Origin: Arthrobacter sp. MYb227
Lineage (GTDB): Bacteria > Actinomycetota > Actinomycetes > Actinomycetales > Micrococcaceae
Direction of reading: 5' to 3'
NCBI RefSeq assembly: GCF_002975435.1
Contig: NZ_PCPT01000001.1
Span: 310,001 to 374,000 of the forward strand
DNA: 64,000 nucleotides
Below are positions 55,490 through 64,000 of the stretch, in pieces (the first letter of the stretch is position 1; each line of letters starts with the position of its first letter). The position numbers and the translations under genes were made by a program. Under the pieces are notes generated by a model, which was not told the DNA's origin, made no database searches, and saw nothing but the letters and a program-made list of their open reading frames with translations.

Positions 55490-57592
55490 TTATTGCAAGG
55501 AGGGGTTAAGCGATGCGAGAAAACGCCGCTCAAATTCGGCTGCCGCACTTCGGGCAAATACCCCGGTGAGGTGGGATTCGTCCATATAAACGAGGACGTT
55601 TCCAATGACTGGTTTGCAGATACCATCGGGACACAGTACCTCGCTCATATCCATTGTCGAAAAGTTCTCGCCCAGACTGCCGCTTTCATCCAACTCGAGC
55701 AGCGGGGAATCGGTGGCGAGCAGGTCTTCGACTGAGGCCTGGCACTCGGGGGCTTCGGATCCAAACCGGTCAACACATTCTGGTGGCGGATTAACAAAGC
55801 GCGGGGTGTCTCGCAGAGCGACCACAGGTATCCCTGCGTCAAGGAAGGGCCGCACGCCTTGTTCATAGCCGGGAACAATATGTTCTTGTGCCGCGGGAGT
55901 GTTTCCGTCTTCGTCTTCGCCAAGCACGCTAAATGACCCAAGGGTGATCACGGCATCGGGGCTATGTTCGAGGACGTATTCAGATGCCGCGGTATTGAAC
56001 GCTGCGCATTCTTCCCCCCTAGTTTCAGAAGGTCCCCCGAATCTGCAAGAGGGTTTGGTCAGCAGTATCCAGCGCCAGCCTTGCTTGGTGGCCATGACAT
56101 CCACGGCACCGCTCCAGTGCTGGGCGTGTGAGTCGCCAACCAGCACGATGGTTTTGCTTGCTTGTGGGTTACCACCTTGTTGGCAGTTTTCCATACTGTC
56201 CTGCTCCGGGGCCCATTCTCCTGAGCAGTCTTCACCGTAGTTTGACCATTGTTCATCGAGTTTGCTGGTCAAGGGAATCATTACCGCATTAGGGTTTGCC
56301 TCGTCGGTGAATCCGGGCAGGAGAATTTCCGCTCCGGGATTATCGTAGGGCTGCTGTGCTGCTGCGCGGCGTTCTTCGGCGCTTACCTGGTATTCCCAGC
56401 CGCTAAGTGGCACCATCACCACTGCGATCAATGCTGCGATGCCCCAACCCACACGCCGGCGCTTGGCCGAAAGCCAAGTCCATGAACGCATGGGAGATTC
56501 AATGATGCGGGTGGTTGCCCATGCCAACAACAATGAAATCAGCATCAATCCAAGCCCCTCCCCTAAGGAGAAGCCATCTTGTCCGGATTCCACGAGAAAG
56601 AAAATCATTACCGGCCAGTGCCACAGATACAGTGCATAGGAGACGTCCCCCAGCCAGCCCAGCGCCGGGTGTGCCAGAACCCGGTTGACCCCCCAACGGC
56701 TAGCAGGGGCAAGAATAATTACTCCCGCGGCCAGCACCGGCCAAAGCGCAAGGTACCCGGGAAATTGGTATTCGACCTGCAGCAGCATTCCGCAACTAAT
56801 GATCGCGGCAAGTCCTACCCAGCCCAGCGGGACACTAATCACCCGGGGAATTCTTTGCAACAATGGCAGAGAAATGGCTATCAGCGAACCGAGGGCAAAT
56901 TCCCACAGGCGTGCAACAGTATCGAAATAGGCCCATTCCTGCCGGCTTGCCGTTGTACTAATTGAGTAGCCCAGCGAGGCAATAAATACAGCACCAAAAA
57001 TGATGCCCATGACGCTTCGGTAGCTCAGTACTGGGAACTTGCCACGCAGCTTCTTCCAGATGAGCATGCCGCCCAGCAACAAGAGTGGCCAGAGAATGAA
57101 GATTTGTCCCTGGATTGAAAGGGACCAAAAGTGCTGTAGGGGGCTAGCTGTTGCGTGGTTAGCGGCATAATAATCAACCGAGTCCTTGGCCAATTGCCAA
57201 TTTTGGACGTAGAAGAGGCTTGCGGTGATCTGTTCCATGATGGAACTCCACCTAGCCTTGGGCAAGAGTGCAGCACTGGCAATGAGAGTAGCTAGGAGCA
57301 CCACTACTGCCGCCGGAAGTAACCGCCTAAAAACATTGAGCCAGTAGCTACTCAGCGCAAGTTTTCTCCCGGTTTCAACCTTACGAATAAAGGACCCGGT
57401 CAGGAAAAATGCCGAAAGCATCAAGAAGACATCGACGCCGCCCGAGACGCGGCCAACCCAGACGTGGTAGACCATCACTAATAGCACCGCGAGCGCGCGC
57501 AAGCCCTGGAGCTCTGGCCTGAATTCTGCGGTGAGCCCGGTGGTTATTCGTGTTTTCGGCGCTACCTTACTCGTAGATGATCGTGCGCTCAT
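55490..57592 (-). CDS. Acyltransferase-3 / SGNH O-acetylation enzyme (OafA/YrhL type)
   Basis: A 700-residue envelope enzyme. The N-terminal about 400 residues form an acyltransferase-3 domain with about ten membrane helices (FRPELQGLRALAVLLVMVYH with the catalytic His region, and WGVNRVLAHPALGWLGDVSY). The C-terminal half is a periplasmic SGNH domain with block I in IVLVGDSHAQHWSGA and the Asp-His pair in YMDESHLTGVFARSA. Such proteins O-acetylate peptidoglycan or surface polysaccharide. It stands alone with no polysaccharide genes beside it. The target is unknown. Confidence 0.92.
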   Translation of the reverse strand: MSARSSTSKVAPKTRITTGLTAEFRPELQGLRALAVLLVMVYHVWVGRVSGGVDVFLMLSAFFLTGSFIRKVETGRKLALSSYWLNVFRRLLPAAVVVLLATLIASAALLPKARWSSIMEQITASLFYVQNWQLAKDSVDYYAANHATASPLQHFWSLSIQGQIFILWPLLLLGGMLIWKKLRGKFPVLSYRSVMGIIFGAVFIASLGYSISTTASRQEWAYFDTVARLWEFALGSLIAISLPLLQRIPRVISVPLGWVGLAAIISCGMLLQVEYQFPGYLALWPVLAAGVIILAPASRWGVNRVLAHPALGWLGDVSYALYLWHWPVMIFFLVESGQDGFSLGEGLGLMLISLLLAWATTRIIESPMRSWTWLSAKRRRVGWGIAALIAVVMVPLSGWEYQVSAEERRAAAQQPYDNPGAEILLPGFTDEANPNAVMIPLTSKLDEQWSNYGEDCSGEWAPEQDSMENCQQGGNPQASKTIVLVGDSHAQHWSGAVDVMATKQGWRWILLTKPSCRFGGPSETRGEECAAFNTAASEYVLEHSPDAVITLGSFSVLGEDEDGNTPAAQEHIVPGYEQGVRPFLDAGIPVVALRDTPRFVNPPPECVDRFGSEAPECQASVEDLLATDSPLLELDESGSLGENFSTMDMSEVLCPDGICKPVIGNVLVYMDESHLTGVFARSAAAEFERRFLASLNPSLQ

Positions 57593-57776
57593 AGAAGTGC
57601 CACATCCTGGGGAGTCTGGGGATTTTCGGCGGGGGGTCGAACGGCGTGCCCCGCGGCTCTTCAGAATATCAAAGAATCGTTACTTATTCGTTATTCATGC
57701 TTTGGGGCTGGCCTGCACCCAGGAACAGATGCTGCATCGCACCGTGGGGTCCCCAGCCTCTCGACGGAATACACAA

Positions 57777-57833
57777 TGCCGCCGGGCCCCGTCCTCCCGT
57801 CGTTTGAGACAAGAGAAACAAGATCCGGCGGCA
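57777..57833. terminator. Possible terminator of groEL
   Basis: TGCCGCCGG (57777-57785) and CCGGCGGCA (57825-57833) are complementary around a 39-nt centre, in the 300-nt region between the groEL stop and the acyltransferase start. No T-run and a large loop, so weak support. The remainder of this region shows no gene. Confidence 0.35.
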
Positions 57834-57892
57834 TCTAGTGCGGGCTGCCCAGTACTACCTGAGAAACACCCCGCCACTTCCTTAAGCGTTTG

Positions 57893-59509
<1,617 letters not shown>

Positions 59510-59531
59510 TTACTCCTTGTAAGCTACATAA

Positions 59532-59555
59532 AGCCCCGGCTTTGGGGCCGGGGCT
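59532..59555. terminator. Stable hairpin between groES and groEL
   Basis: AGCCCCGGC and GCCGGGGCT are perfectly complementary over 9 bp around TTTGGG, in the 62-nt gap between the groES stop (59569) and groEL start (59506). It may partly terminate, or define a processing site that sets the groES:groEL ratio. No T-run. Confidence 0.65.
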
Positions 59556-59568
59556 CTATGAAGGAAAA

Positions 59569-59865
59569 CTACTTTACGACGATGGCCAGAACGTCGCGGG
59601 CCGAGAGTACCAAGTACTCTGCACCGCCAACCTTGACCTCGGTGCCGCCGTACTTGGAGTAGATTACGACGTCGCCCTCGGCTACGTCGACAGGAACGCG
59701 GTTGCCGTTGTCATCGACACGGCCCGGTCCTACTGCTACGACCTTGCCTTCCTGTGGCTTTTCCTTGGCGGAATCGGGGATGACCAGACCTGAAGCAGTG
59801 GTGGTTTCTGCTTCGAGTGGCTGGACGACAATGCGGTCCTCGAGAGGCTTAATGGAGACGGACAT
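59569..59865 (-). CDS. groES: 10-kDa co-chaperonin GroES
   Basis: A 98-residue co-chaperonin that caps GroEL. The sequence is typical: [40 protein letters not shown] (mobile loop) and [21 protein letters not shown]. The start ATG has AAAGGAG about 7 nt upstream. The promoter region carries a perfect CIRCE element about 140-170 nt upstream of the start, so the operon is expected to be repressed by HrcA. Confidence 0.97.
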   Translation of the reverse strand: MSVSIKPLEDRIVVQPLEAETTTASGLVIPDSAKEKPQEGKVVAVGPGRVDDNGNRVPVDVAEGDVVIYSKYGGTEVKVGGAEYLVLSARDVLAIVVK

Positions 59866-60007
59866 CGTCTCTCCTTTGCGTAAGTTACCAATGGTTTACG
59901 GGCCGTGCGGGTGGTACCAACCGTCGTCGCGGTGCCAGCTGGCGAATTACCTCAGGCTTTCGCTGCTCGTTGAATCAACAAGCAACACCATTGACTTTAG
60001 GCAACCA

Positions 60008-60034
60008 TTAGCACTCGGTCAAGGCGAGTGCTAA
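60008..60034. promoter_or_regulatory. CIRCE operator of groES-groEL
   Basis: TTAGCACTC, 9 nt, GAGTGCTAA: a perfect match to the consensus CIRCE inverted repeat, the binding site of the heat-shock repressor HrcA. It lies 143-169 nt upstream of the groES start on the minus strand. Confidence 0.95.
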
Positions 60035-60186
60035 TTTCGGGGTCATTTTCGCGCTCGGCGCAGAGTCTACAAAGACCCGCAGGTCGCTTCGAGGTAAGGA
60101 AGGTTCTGTACATAAAGATGAAAAATAAACGCACGGCATGGATCGCCTGTTGCGGCGCGCGGCGCAACATAGCCTCCGAAAGAACT

Positions 60187-60441
60187 TTAGTTACCGGTTG
60201 GCGGTTTGTTTCCGAAGAGTTCCTTGAGCCGTGCCTCCGTGGACGATCCAGCAGAAGCCGCGGCGGCTGCCTCCTGATTGGCTTCGGTCACCGCGGCAAC
60301 CATTTCTGCACGCTGGATTTTGACATCACGCGGAGCATCAATACCAACCTTGATCGAATCACCACGCACCTCAAGGATCGTCAGCACGATGTCCTCGCCG
60401 ATCAGGATTTTTTCTCCGACTTTCCGTGTAAGTACCAGCAC
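60187..60441 (-). CDS. csrA: Carbon storage regulator CsrA
   Basis: An 84-residue RNA-binding regulator. The core LVLTRKVGEKILIGEDIVLT and SIKVGIDAPRDVKIQRAEMV is a full CsrA domain with the two RNA-contacting strands; the C-terminal about 30 residues are an Ala/Ser-rich extension. The start is taken as GTG at 60439-60441, giving the family start MLVLTRK; a 6-residue longer form from ATG at 60459 is possible. It is the last gene of the flagellar run flhB-flhA-flhF-like, and in other bacteria CsrA controls flagellin mRNA. Confidence 0.93.
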   Translation of the reverse strand: MLVLTRKVGEKILIGEDIVLTILEVRGDSIKVGIDAPRDVKIQRAEMVAAVTEANQEAAAAASAGSSTEARLKELFGNKPPTGN

Positions 60442-60482
60442 CGCATCATCATAGCCCAACGGCTATCAAGTACACCGTGGGA

Positions 60483-61574
60483 TCAGGGCAACGGCGCAGT
60501 GATATCAAATACCGGATACCCCAAATCGAGTACCGATTCCGGGCTCAGCGTTTCATTGGCATGCAAAGATACCAGCGCGTAGAGAGAATGCCGCTGGGCA
60601 ATGAATTTCACCCAAGCCGCGGTATCTTCACTTTTCCGACCCGCATCCACAGCAACCCATAATTGATCTGCGCCCAACACCTGCAAGATCTCAAGTTGCA
60701 CCCCCAGCTGTTCAAGAGGGTTCAAGGCAACCGAAACCACCAGCGGAACCCCTTGCGAAACGGCACCGGCCCGAGCTCGCAGGATGCCGCGCCGGTCATG
60801 TATGGGCCGGCGCTGAGTGCTACTTCCAGCGGCAAATTTGGCAGCCAACTCCCCCGCATGCCGGCGCATCGAGACATCCTCACCTAATTGATCCCCGGCA
60901 GCCACCCCATCGCCCCAGAGACCCACGACCACCACGAGGTCCCCGGGTCCCGAAAGCGGCGATGGTAACAACTGTCCCAAGTCCAAGGCCAAGGAACTTG
61001 TGACTTCCCGCTCAGCTTTGATCCCTGCACCACCTATCAGAGGCTCCCTGGATCTTCCGGCTACTGAATCCTGCGACCCCGCACCTAGAGCCCGTACCCC
61101 GGTGGCCGGACTCAAGGCAAAGCTCTGATCATCGAGCAACCGGCTAAACTCCGCCTCGGAGTTACCGGCACTTCTCCGCGGAGCAGTTTCCCTCCCGGCC
61201 AAAAATTCCTCCTGCGCATCGGCCAGGGCAAGTAGTTCGGCCATTCCTGATTTCACCGGTGTGGGTTTGCTCGGCGCCGAGCCATGCGGACCTGCCGGGG
61301 AAACACCGGAAGTTTGCGTCGTTGTTTCACCCCTCGGGGATGCTTCGGTGGCTATCCTTGCCCGCTTCAAAAGCTCATGCGGGGCATTTAGCTCCGGCTC
61401 ACCCGGCACCTCGATGATCGCCTCAATGAAGCGCCTGGCCATGAACTTTCCCAGACCACCCTGGCTCACCCAGGCTGCGCTGAGGATCCGTGCGTGTGGA
61501 CCAAACTCTTTGGTGATGCGTGCCTTGAGCGCTCCAAGGTTTTCGGCCTCACGCCGATATTGCGTCGGCACCAC
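60483..61574 (-). CDS. FlhF-like flagellar protein with degenerate GTPase site
   Basis: A 363-residue protein. The N-terminal about 70 residues (LGALKARITKEFGPHARILS, SQGGLGKFMARRFIEAIIEV) match FlhF. A long Ser/Ala/Pro-rich linker follows, then an SRP-GTPase-like C-terminal half. Where FlhF has a P-loop with GKT, this protein has VVVVGLWGDGVAAGDQLG, without the lysine; the later strand LWVAVDAGRKSEDTAAWVKF and the DITAPLP end fit the SRP-GTPase fold. It starts at GTG 61572-61574, overlapping the flhA stop by 26 nt, so it is coupled to flhA. Role probably in flagellar placement or export, not GTP hydrolysis. Confidence 0.75.
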   Translation of the reverse strand: MVPTQYRREAENLGALKARITKEFGPHARILSAAWVSQGGLGKFMARRFIEAIIEVPGEPELNAPHELLKRARIATEASPRGETTTQTSGVSPAGPHGSAPSKPTPVKSGMAELLALADAQEEFLAGRETAPRRSAGNSEAEFSRLLDDQSFALSPATGVRALGAGSQDSVAGRSREPLIGGAGIKAEREVTSSLALDLGQLLPSPLSGPGDLVVVVGLWGDGVAAGDQLGEDVSMRRHAGELAAKFAAGSSTQRRPIHDRRGILRARAGAVSQGVPLVVSVALNPLEQLGVQLEILQVLGADQLWVAVDAGRKSEDTAAWVKFIAQRHSLYALVSLHANETLSPESVLDLGYPVFDITAPLP

Positions 61575-63603
61575 GTACCACCCCTACGGTTTCGATTTCG
61601 GCTCCGCCGGCTGTTGCTTCCTGATAGGAAAGCACCGCCAACCCGCTGACCTGTCCACCGACCAAACGCCGCATGGCAGGACGTAGCGCCGGTGCACAGA
61701 CCAGTACGGCAGAAAGCCCGCGACTTTCAAGCTGGGCAGTAATGTCTTTCACCGAGCTCAGTACCGATTCGAGCCGATGGGCATCGAGCATGATCTGTGT
61801 ACCGAGTTCCGAGGGGCGTAACCCCTCAAGCATCCCCTGCTCGAGGGAGGGATCGATCATGATGACCCGCAATAGTGAACCTTCCAAATGTGTTGCAGCA
61901 ATTGCCGGGCCCAAGGCATCGCGGGCCGCCTCGATGAGCCCTTCCGGATCTGTGCTCGCCTTGGCCCGTAACGACAAGGCCTCGTAGATACGCTGCAGGT
62001 CATTGATCGGCACGCCTTCAAGGAGTAGGCCTTGAAGCACGCGCTGGACTTCGGCCAAGGAAAGCAGCCCAGGGATCAACTCCTCAACCGCGGAAGGGTT
62101 AATATCCCGCACAGAATCGGTCAGTACGCGTACGTCTTCCCTGCTGAGCAACCGGGCCGCATGAGCATGCACAATCGAGGACAGATGCGTAACGATCACC
62201 GAAACCCTGTCAATCGTTGTGGCTCCGGCCATCTCGGCATTGTGTCGAAGCTCCGTGGGAACCCATTTGCCGGCCAGGCCAAAGACCGGTTCCACGACGC
62301 TGGCACCGGGAAGTGCCTCGAGGTGGTCGCCCAGCGCAAGAATTTTTCCGCGCGGCGCACTGCCGCGTCCCGCCTCGACCCCTGCGATACGTACAACATA
62401 CGTCGCTGGCGGCAGTTCAACCGAGTCCCGGGTGCGCACCGGCGGCAGGACCACCCCAAGTTCCATGGCGACTCGCTTGCGTAGCGCCCTGACCCGGGCC
62501 AGCAAATCGTCACCGCCTCCGTTGACCACATCGACTAGGTCTGGTGCCAGCTGAATCTCTAGTGCGTGCACACGCATTTTTTCGATCAGGTCTTCGGTAG
62601 TTTCTTTCTGTGGGGCCGAGGCCTGATTTTGAGTTTGCACAGCCGCGATCGCTTCGGCTTTAGCTTTCTGTGCCTTGATCCGTTGCGCGCTGAAGATCAG
62701 TAACCCACCGATCAGGACGAAGGGCAACTTTGGCATGCCCGGCACCAGGGCAAGGGCAATGGCTGCCGAACCGGCAATGAGCAGGGCGGTGCGAGATTGA
62801 GCAAGTTGGGTTGAAGCACTGGATCCCATGTCATCGGCCGCATTGGACCTAGTGACAATCATGCCCGTGGATACCGCCATCAGCAGTGCGGGGATCTGCG
62901 TTGCCAAACCATCACCGATGGTCAGCAATGCATAGGTGTTCAGGGCTTCGCCAACCTGCATTCCGCGCTGCAACATGCCGATCCCGATGCCACCGAGCAG
63001 ATTGATGATGATAATAATGACCCCGGCAATGGCATCGCCCTTGACGAACTTTGATGCACCATCCATCGCACCGTAGAAGTCGGCCTCCGCGGCTACCTCT
63101 GCACGGCGTTCACGTGCTTGAGCATCAGTGATAAGTCCCGCGTTTAGGTCTGCATCAATCGCCATCTGCTTACCGGGCATGGCATCGAGGGTGAATCGTG
63201 CCCCAACTTCTGCCACACGTTCGGCACCCTTAGTGACCACCACAAATTGAATAACAACTAGGATCAGGAAAATCACACAGCCAATGATCAGTGACCCACC
63301 CACGGCAATATTCCCGAATGCTGCAATGACCTCCCCCGCGTACCCATTTCCTAACACCAGTCGAGTTGAGGCGACATTCAGACCCAGGCGCAGCAAGGTT
63401 GCAACCAGCAGCAATGAAGGGAATACCGAGAAATCCAGGGGTCGTTTGGCAAACATGGTGGTCAAGAGGATCACCAAGGCCAAGAGGATACTTACGGCAA
63501 AGAGCACGTCCAACAGGGATGCGGGGATCGGAACCACCAGCAGCATGATGATGCCTACAACGCCCAACGGCACTGCAATCTTTGAGACACTCGCGAATTT
63601 CAT
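61549..63603 (-). CDS. flhA: Flagellar export apparatus protein FlhA
   Basis: A 684-residue component of the flagellar type III export gate. The first about 310 residues hold some eight membrane segments, including LGLNVASTRLVLGNGYAGEV and RFTLDAMPGKQMAIDADLNA with GLITDAQARERRAEVAAEAD, the FHIPEP signature region. The C-terminal cytoplasmic domain binds chaperone-substrate complexes. It lies 63 nt after flhB and overlaps the FlhF-like gene. Confidence 0.96.
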   Translation of the reverse strand: MKFASVSKIAVPLGVVGIIMLLVVPIPASLLDVLFAVSILLALVILLTTMFAKRPLDFSVFPSLLLVATLLRLGLNVASTRLVLGNGYAGEVIAAFGNIAVGGSLIIGCVIFLILVVIQFVVVTKGAERVAEVGARFTLDAMPGKQMAIDADLNAGLITDAQARERRAEVAAEADFYGAMDGASKFVKGDAIAGVIIIIINLLGGIGIGMLQRGMQVGEALNTYALLTIGDGLATQIPALLMAVSTGMIVTRSNAADDMGSSASTQLAQSRTALLIAGSAAIALALVPGMPKLPFVLIGGLLIFSAQRIKAQKAKAEAIAAVQTQNQASAPQKETTEDLIEKMRVHALEIQLAPDLVDVVNGGGDDLLARVRALRKRVAMELGVVLPPVRTRDSVELPPATYVVRIAGVEAGRGSAPRGKILALGDHLEALPGASVVEPVFGLAGKWVPTELRHNAEMAGATTIDRVSVIVTHLSSIVHAHAARLLSREDVRVLTDSVRDINPSAVEELIPGLLSLAEVQRVLQGLLLEGVPINDLQRIYEALSLRAKASTDPEGLIEAARDALGPAIAATHLEGSLLRVIMIDPSLEQGMLEGLRPSELGTQIMLDAHRLESVLSSVKDITAQLESRGLSAVLVCAPALRPAMRRLVGGQVSGLAVLSYQEATAGGAEIETVGVVRGADAISA

Positions 63604-63666
63604 GAAGAGGTGTTCCTTAGAGACTTTCGGGGGCGATGAATGAGAAGCGGTGTGTGGTGCAGCTAG

Positions 63667-64000
63667 TTACGTAGGTGGCCGGGCCGCGCGACGGCCCCTG
63701 CCTATAGTGACAGACGCATGTTCTTTCGCTGGGGGTGCCGGTGGCCCCGGGAGCGTATGCACTCCTGTAGCACTTCCACGAGTCTTGAGCGTCATCACGA
63801 ACGCGAGGACCCGGGCCACCTCGTTGTAAGTATCCGACGGGATCTCATCTCCAAGCTCACAGACCGAATGAAGGTTTCTGGCCAGTGGAATATCTTGCAC
63901 CATCGGGATCCGGTGGGTACTTGCTTCCTCACGGATGCGCGATGCAATATTCCCAGATCCCTTGGCCACCACCTTTGGCGCGGATTTTCCCGGCTCATAT
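63667..64000 (-). CDS. flhB: Flagellar export protein FlhB, C-terminal part
   Basis: The last 111 codons of flhB; the rest lies beyond the right edge. Visible is the end of the cytoplasmic domain: YEPGKSAPKVVAKGSGNI, IPMVQDIPLARNLHSVCELG, and DEIPSDTYNEVARVLAFVM. The autocleavage motif NPTH is expected just outside the window. The C-terminal extension after MTLKTRG is Pro/Arg-rich, longer than in many relatives. It starts the flhB-flhA-flhF-like-csrA run. Confidence 0.93.
   Translation of the reverse strand, partial: YEPGKSAPKVVAKGSGNIASRIREEASTHRIPMVQDIPLARNLHSVCELGDEIPSDTYNEVARVLAFVMTLKTRGSATGVHTLPGPPAPPAKEHASVTIGRGRRAARPPT

Noticed and set aside
55501-55570. AAGGAGGGG followed by ATG on the plus strand
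   Set aside because: It is the complement of the acyltransferase 3' end and opens only a 17-codon frame.

Overview
The window reads as a chromosomal segment of a Gram-positive, moderately GC-rich actinobacterium, most likely a member of the Micrococcaceae in the Arthrobacter/Glutamicibacter group. The evidence is the order gltA-dapC-fdxA-typA, the actinobacterial trio histidine phosphatase/DUF3090/SCO1664-type protein, the guaA/DUF6176/DUF3817/SURF1 block, guaB3 near guaB, a groES-groEL operon behind a perfect CIRCE element, and many start codons lying 6-8 nt behind a TANNNT -10 box. The genus is inference; no rRNA or tRNA gene was found.

Layout. 1-6.1 kb is core: citrate synthase (cut by the left edge), dapC, 7Fe ferredoxin, a small SH3-like protein, an ArsR-type regulator, a membrane protein and typA. 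6.1-21 kb is an accessory stretch with decaying genes: a luciferase-like monooxygenase with two nonsense codons and a frameshift, a frameshifted SF1 helicase, a ruined higBA toxin-antitoxin pair next to a REP-like palindrome, and a truncated Abi_2 gene. These lie among intact genes: two acetyltransferases, the phosphatase/DUF3090/SCO1664-type operon, a YtoQ protein, a DUF4303-like protein, msrA, and an apparently intact HepT/MntA-type toxin-antitoxin pair with a helix-turn-helix fused to the antitoxin.

21-38 kb returns to housekeeping genes: ychF, rmuC, ispH, xseAB, a PPK2 kinase, an AlaA-like aminotransferase, an orphan OpuAC-type lipoprotein coupled to a Nudix hydrolase, an Lrp regulator, a phosphotransferase, an N-acetyltransferase, 5-formyl-THF cyclo-ligase, an FmdB zinc ribbon and an SAF protein. 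37.8-41.6 kb is one very large helicase-like protein whose ATPase motifs are eroded. 41.9-54 kb holds the GMP synthesis genes (guaA, guaB3, guaB) interspersed with SURF1/DUF3817, a PTS EIIA, a BtrH/DUF4872-like protein, a methyltransferase and a tandem DUF427 protein, plus an alcohol dehydrogenase relic. 54-57.6 kb encodes a membrane protein with an internal duplication and an acyltransferase-SGNH envelope enzyme. 57.9-60 kb is groES-groEL. 60.2-64 kb is the end of a flagellar operon reading leftward: flhB (cut by the right edge), flhA, an FlhF-like protein without a P-loop lysine, and csrA.

Themes. Most functions are primary metabolism, purine and isoprenoid synthesis, DNA repair, protein folding and motility. 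The unusual signals are the gene graveyard at 6-21 kb, two proteins that keep the shape of a nucleotidase but lack catalytic motif residues, and the recurrent leaderless-type gene starts.
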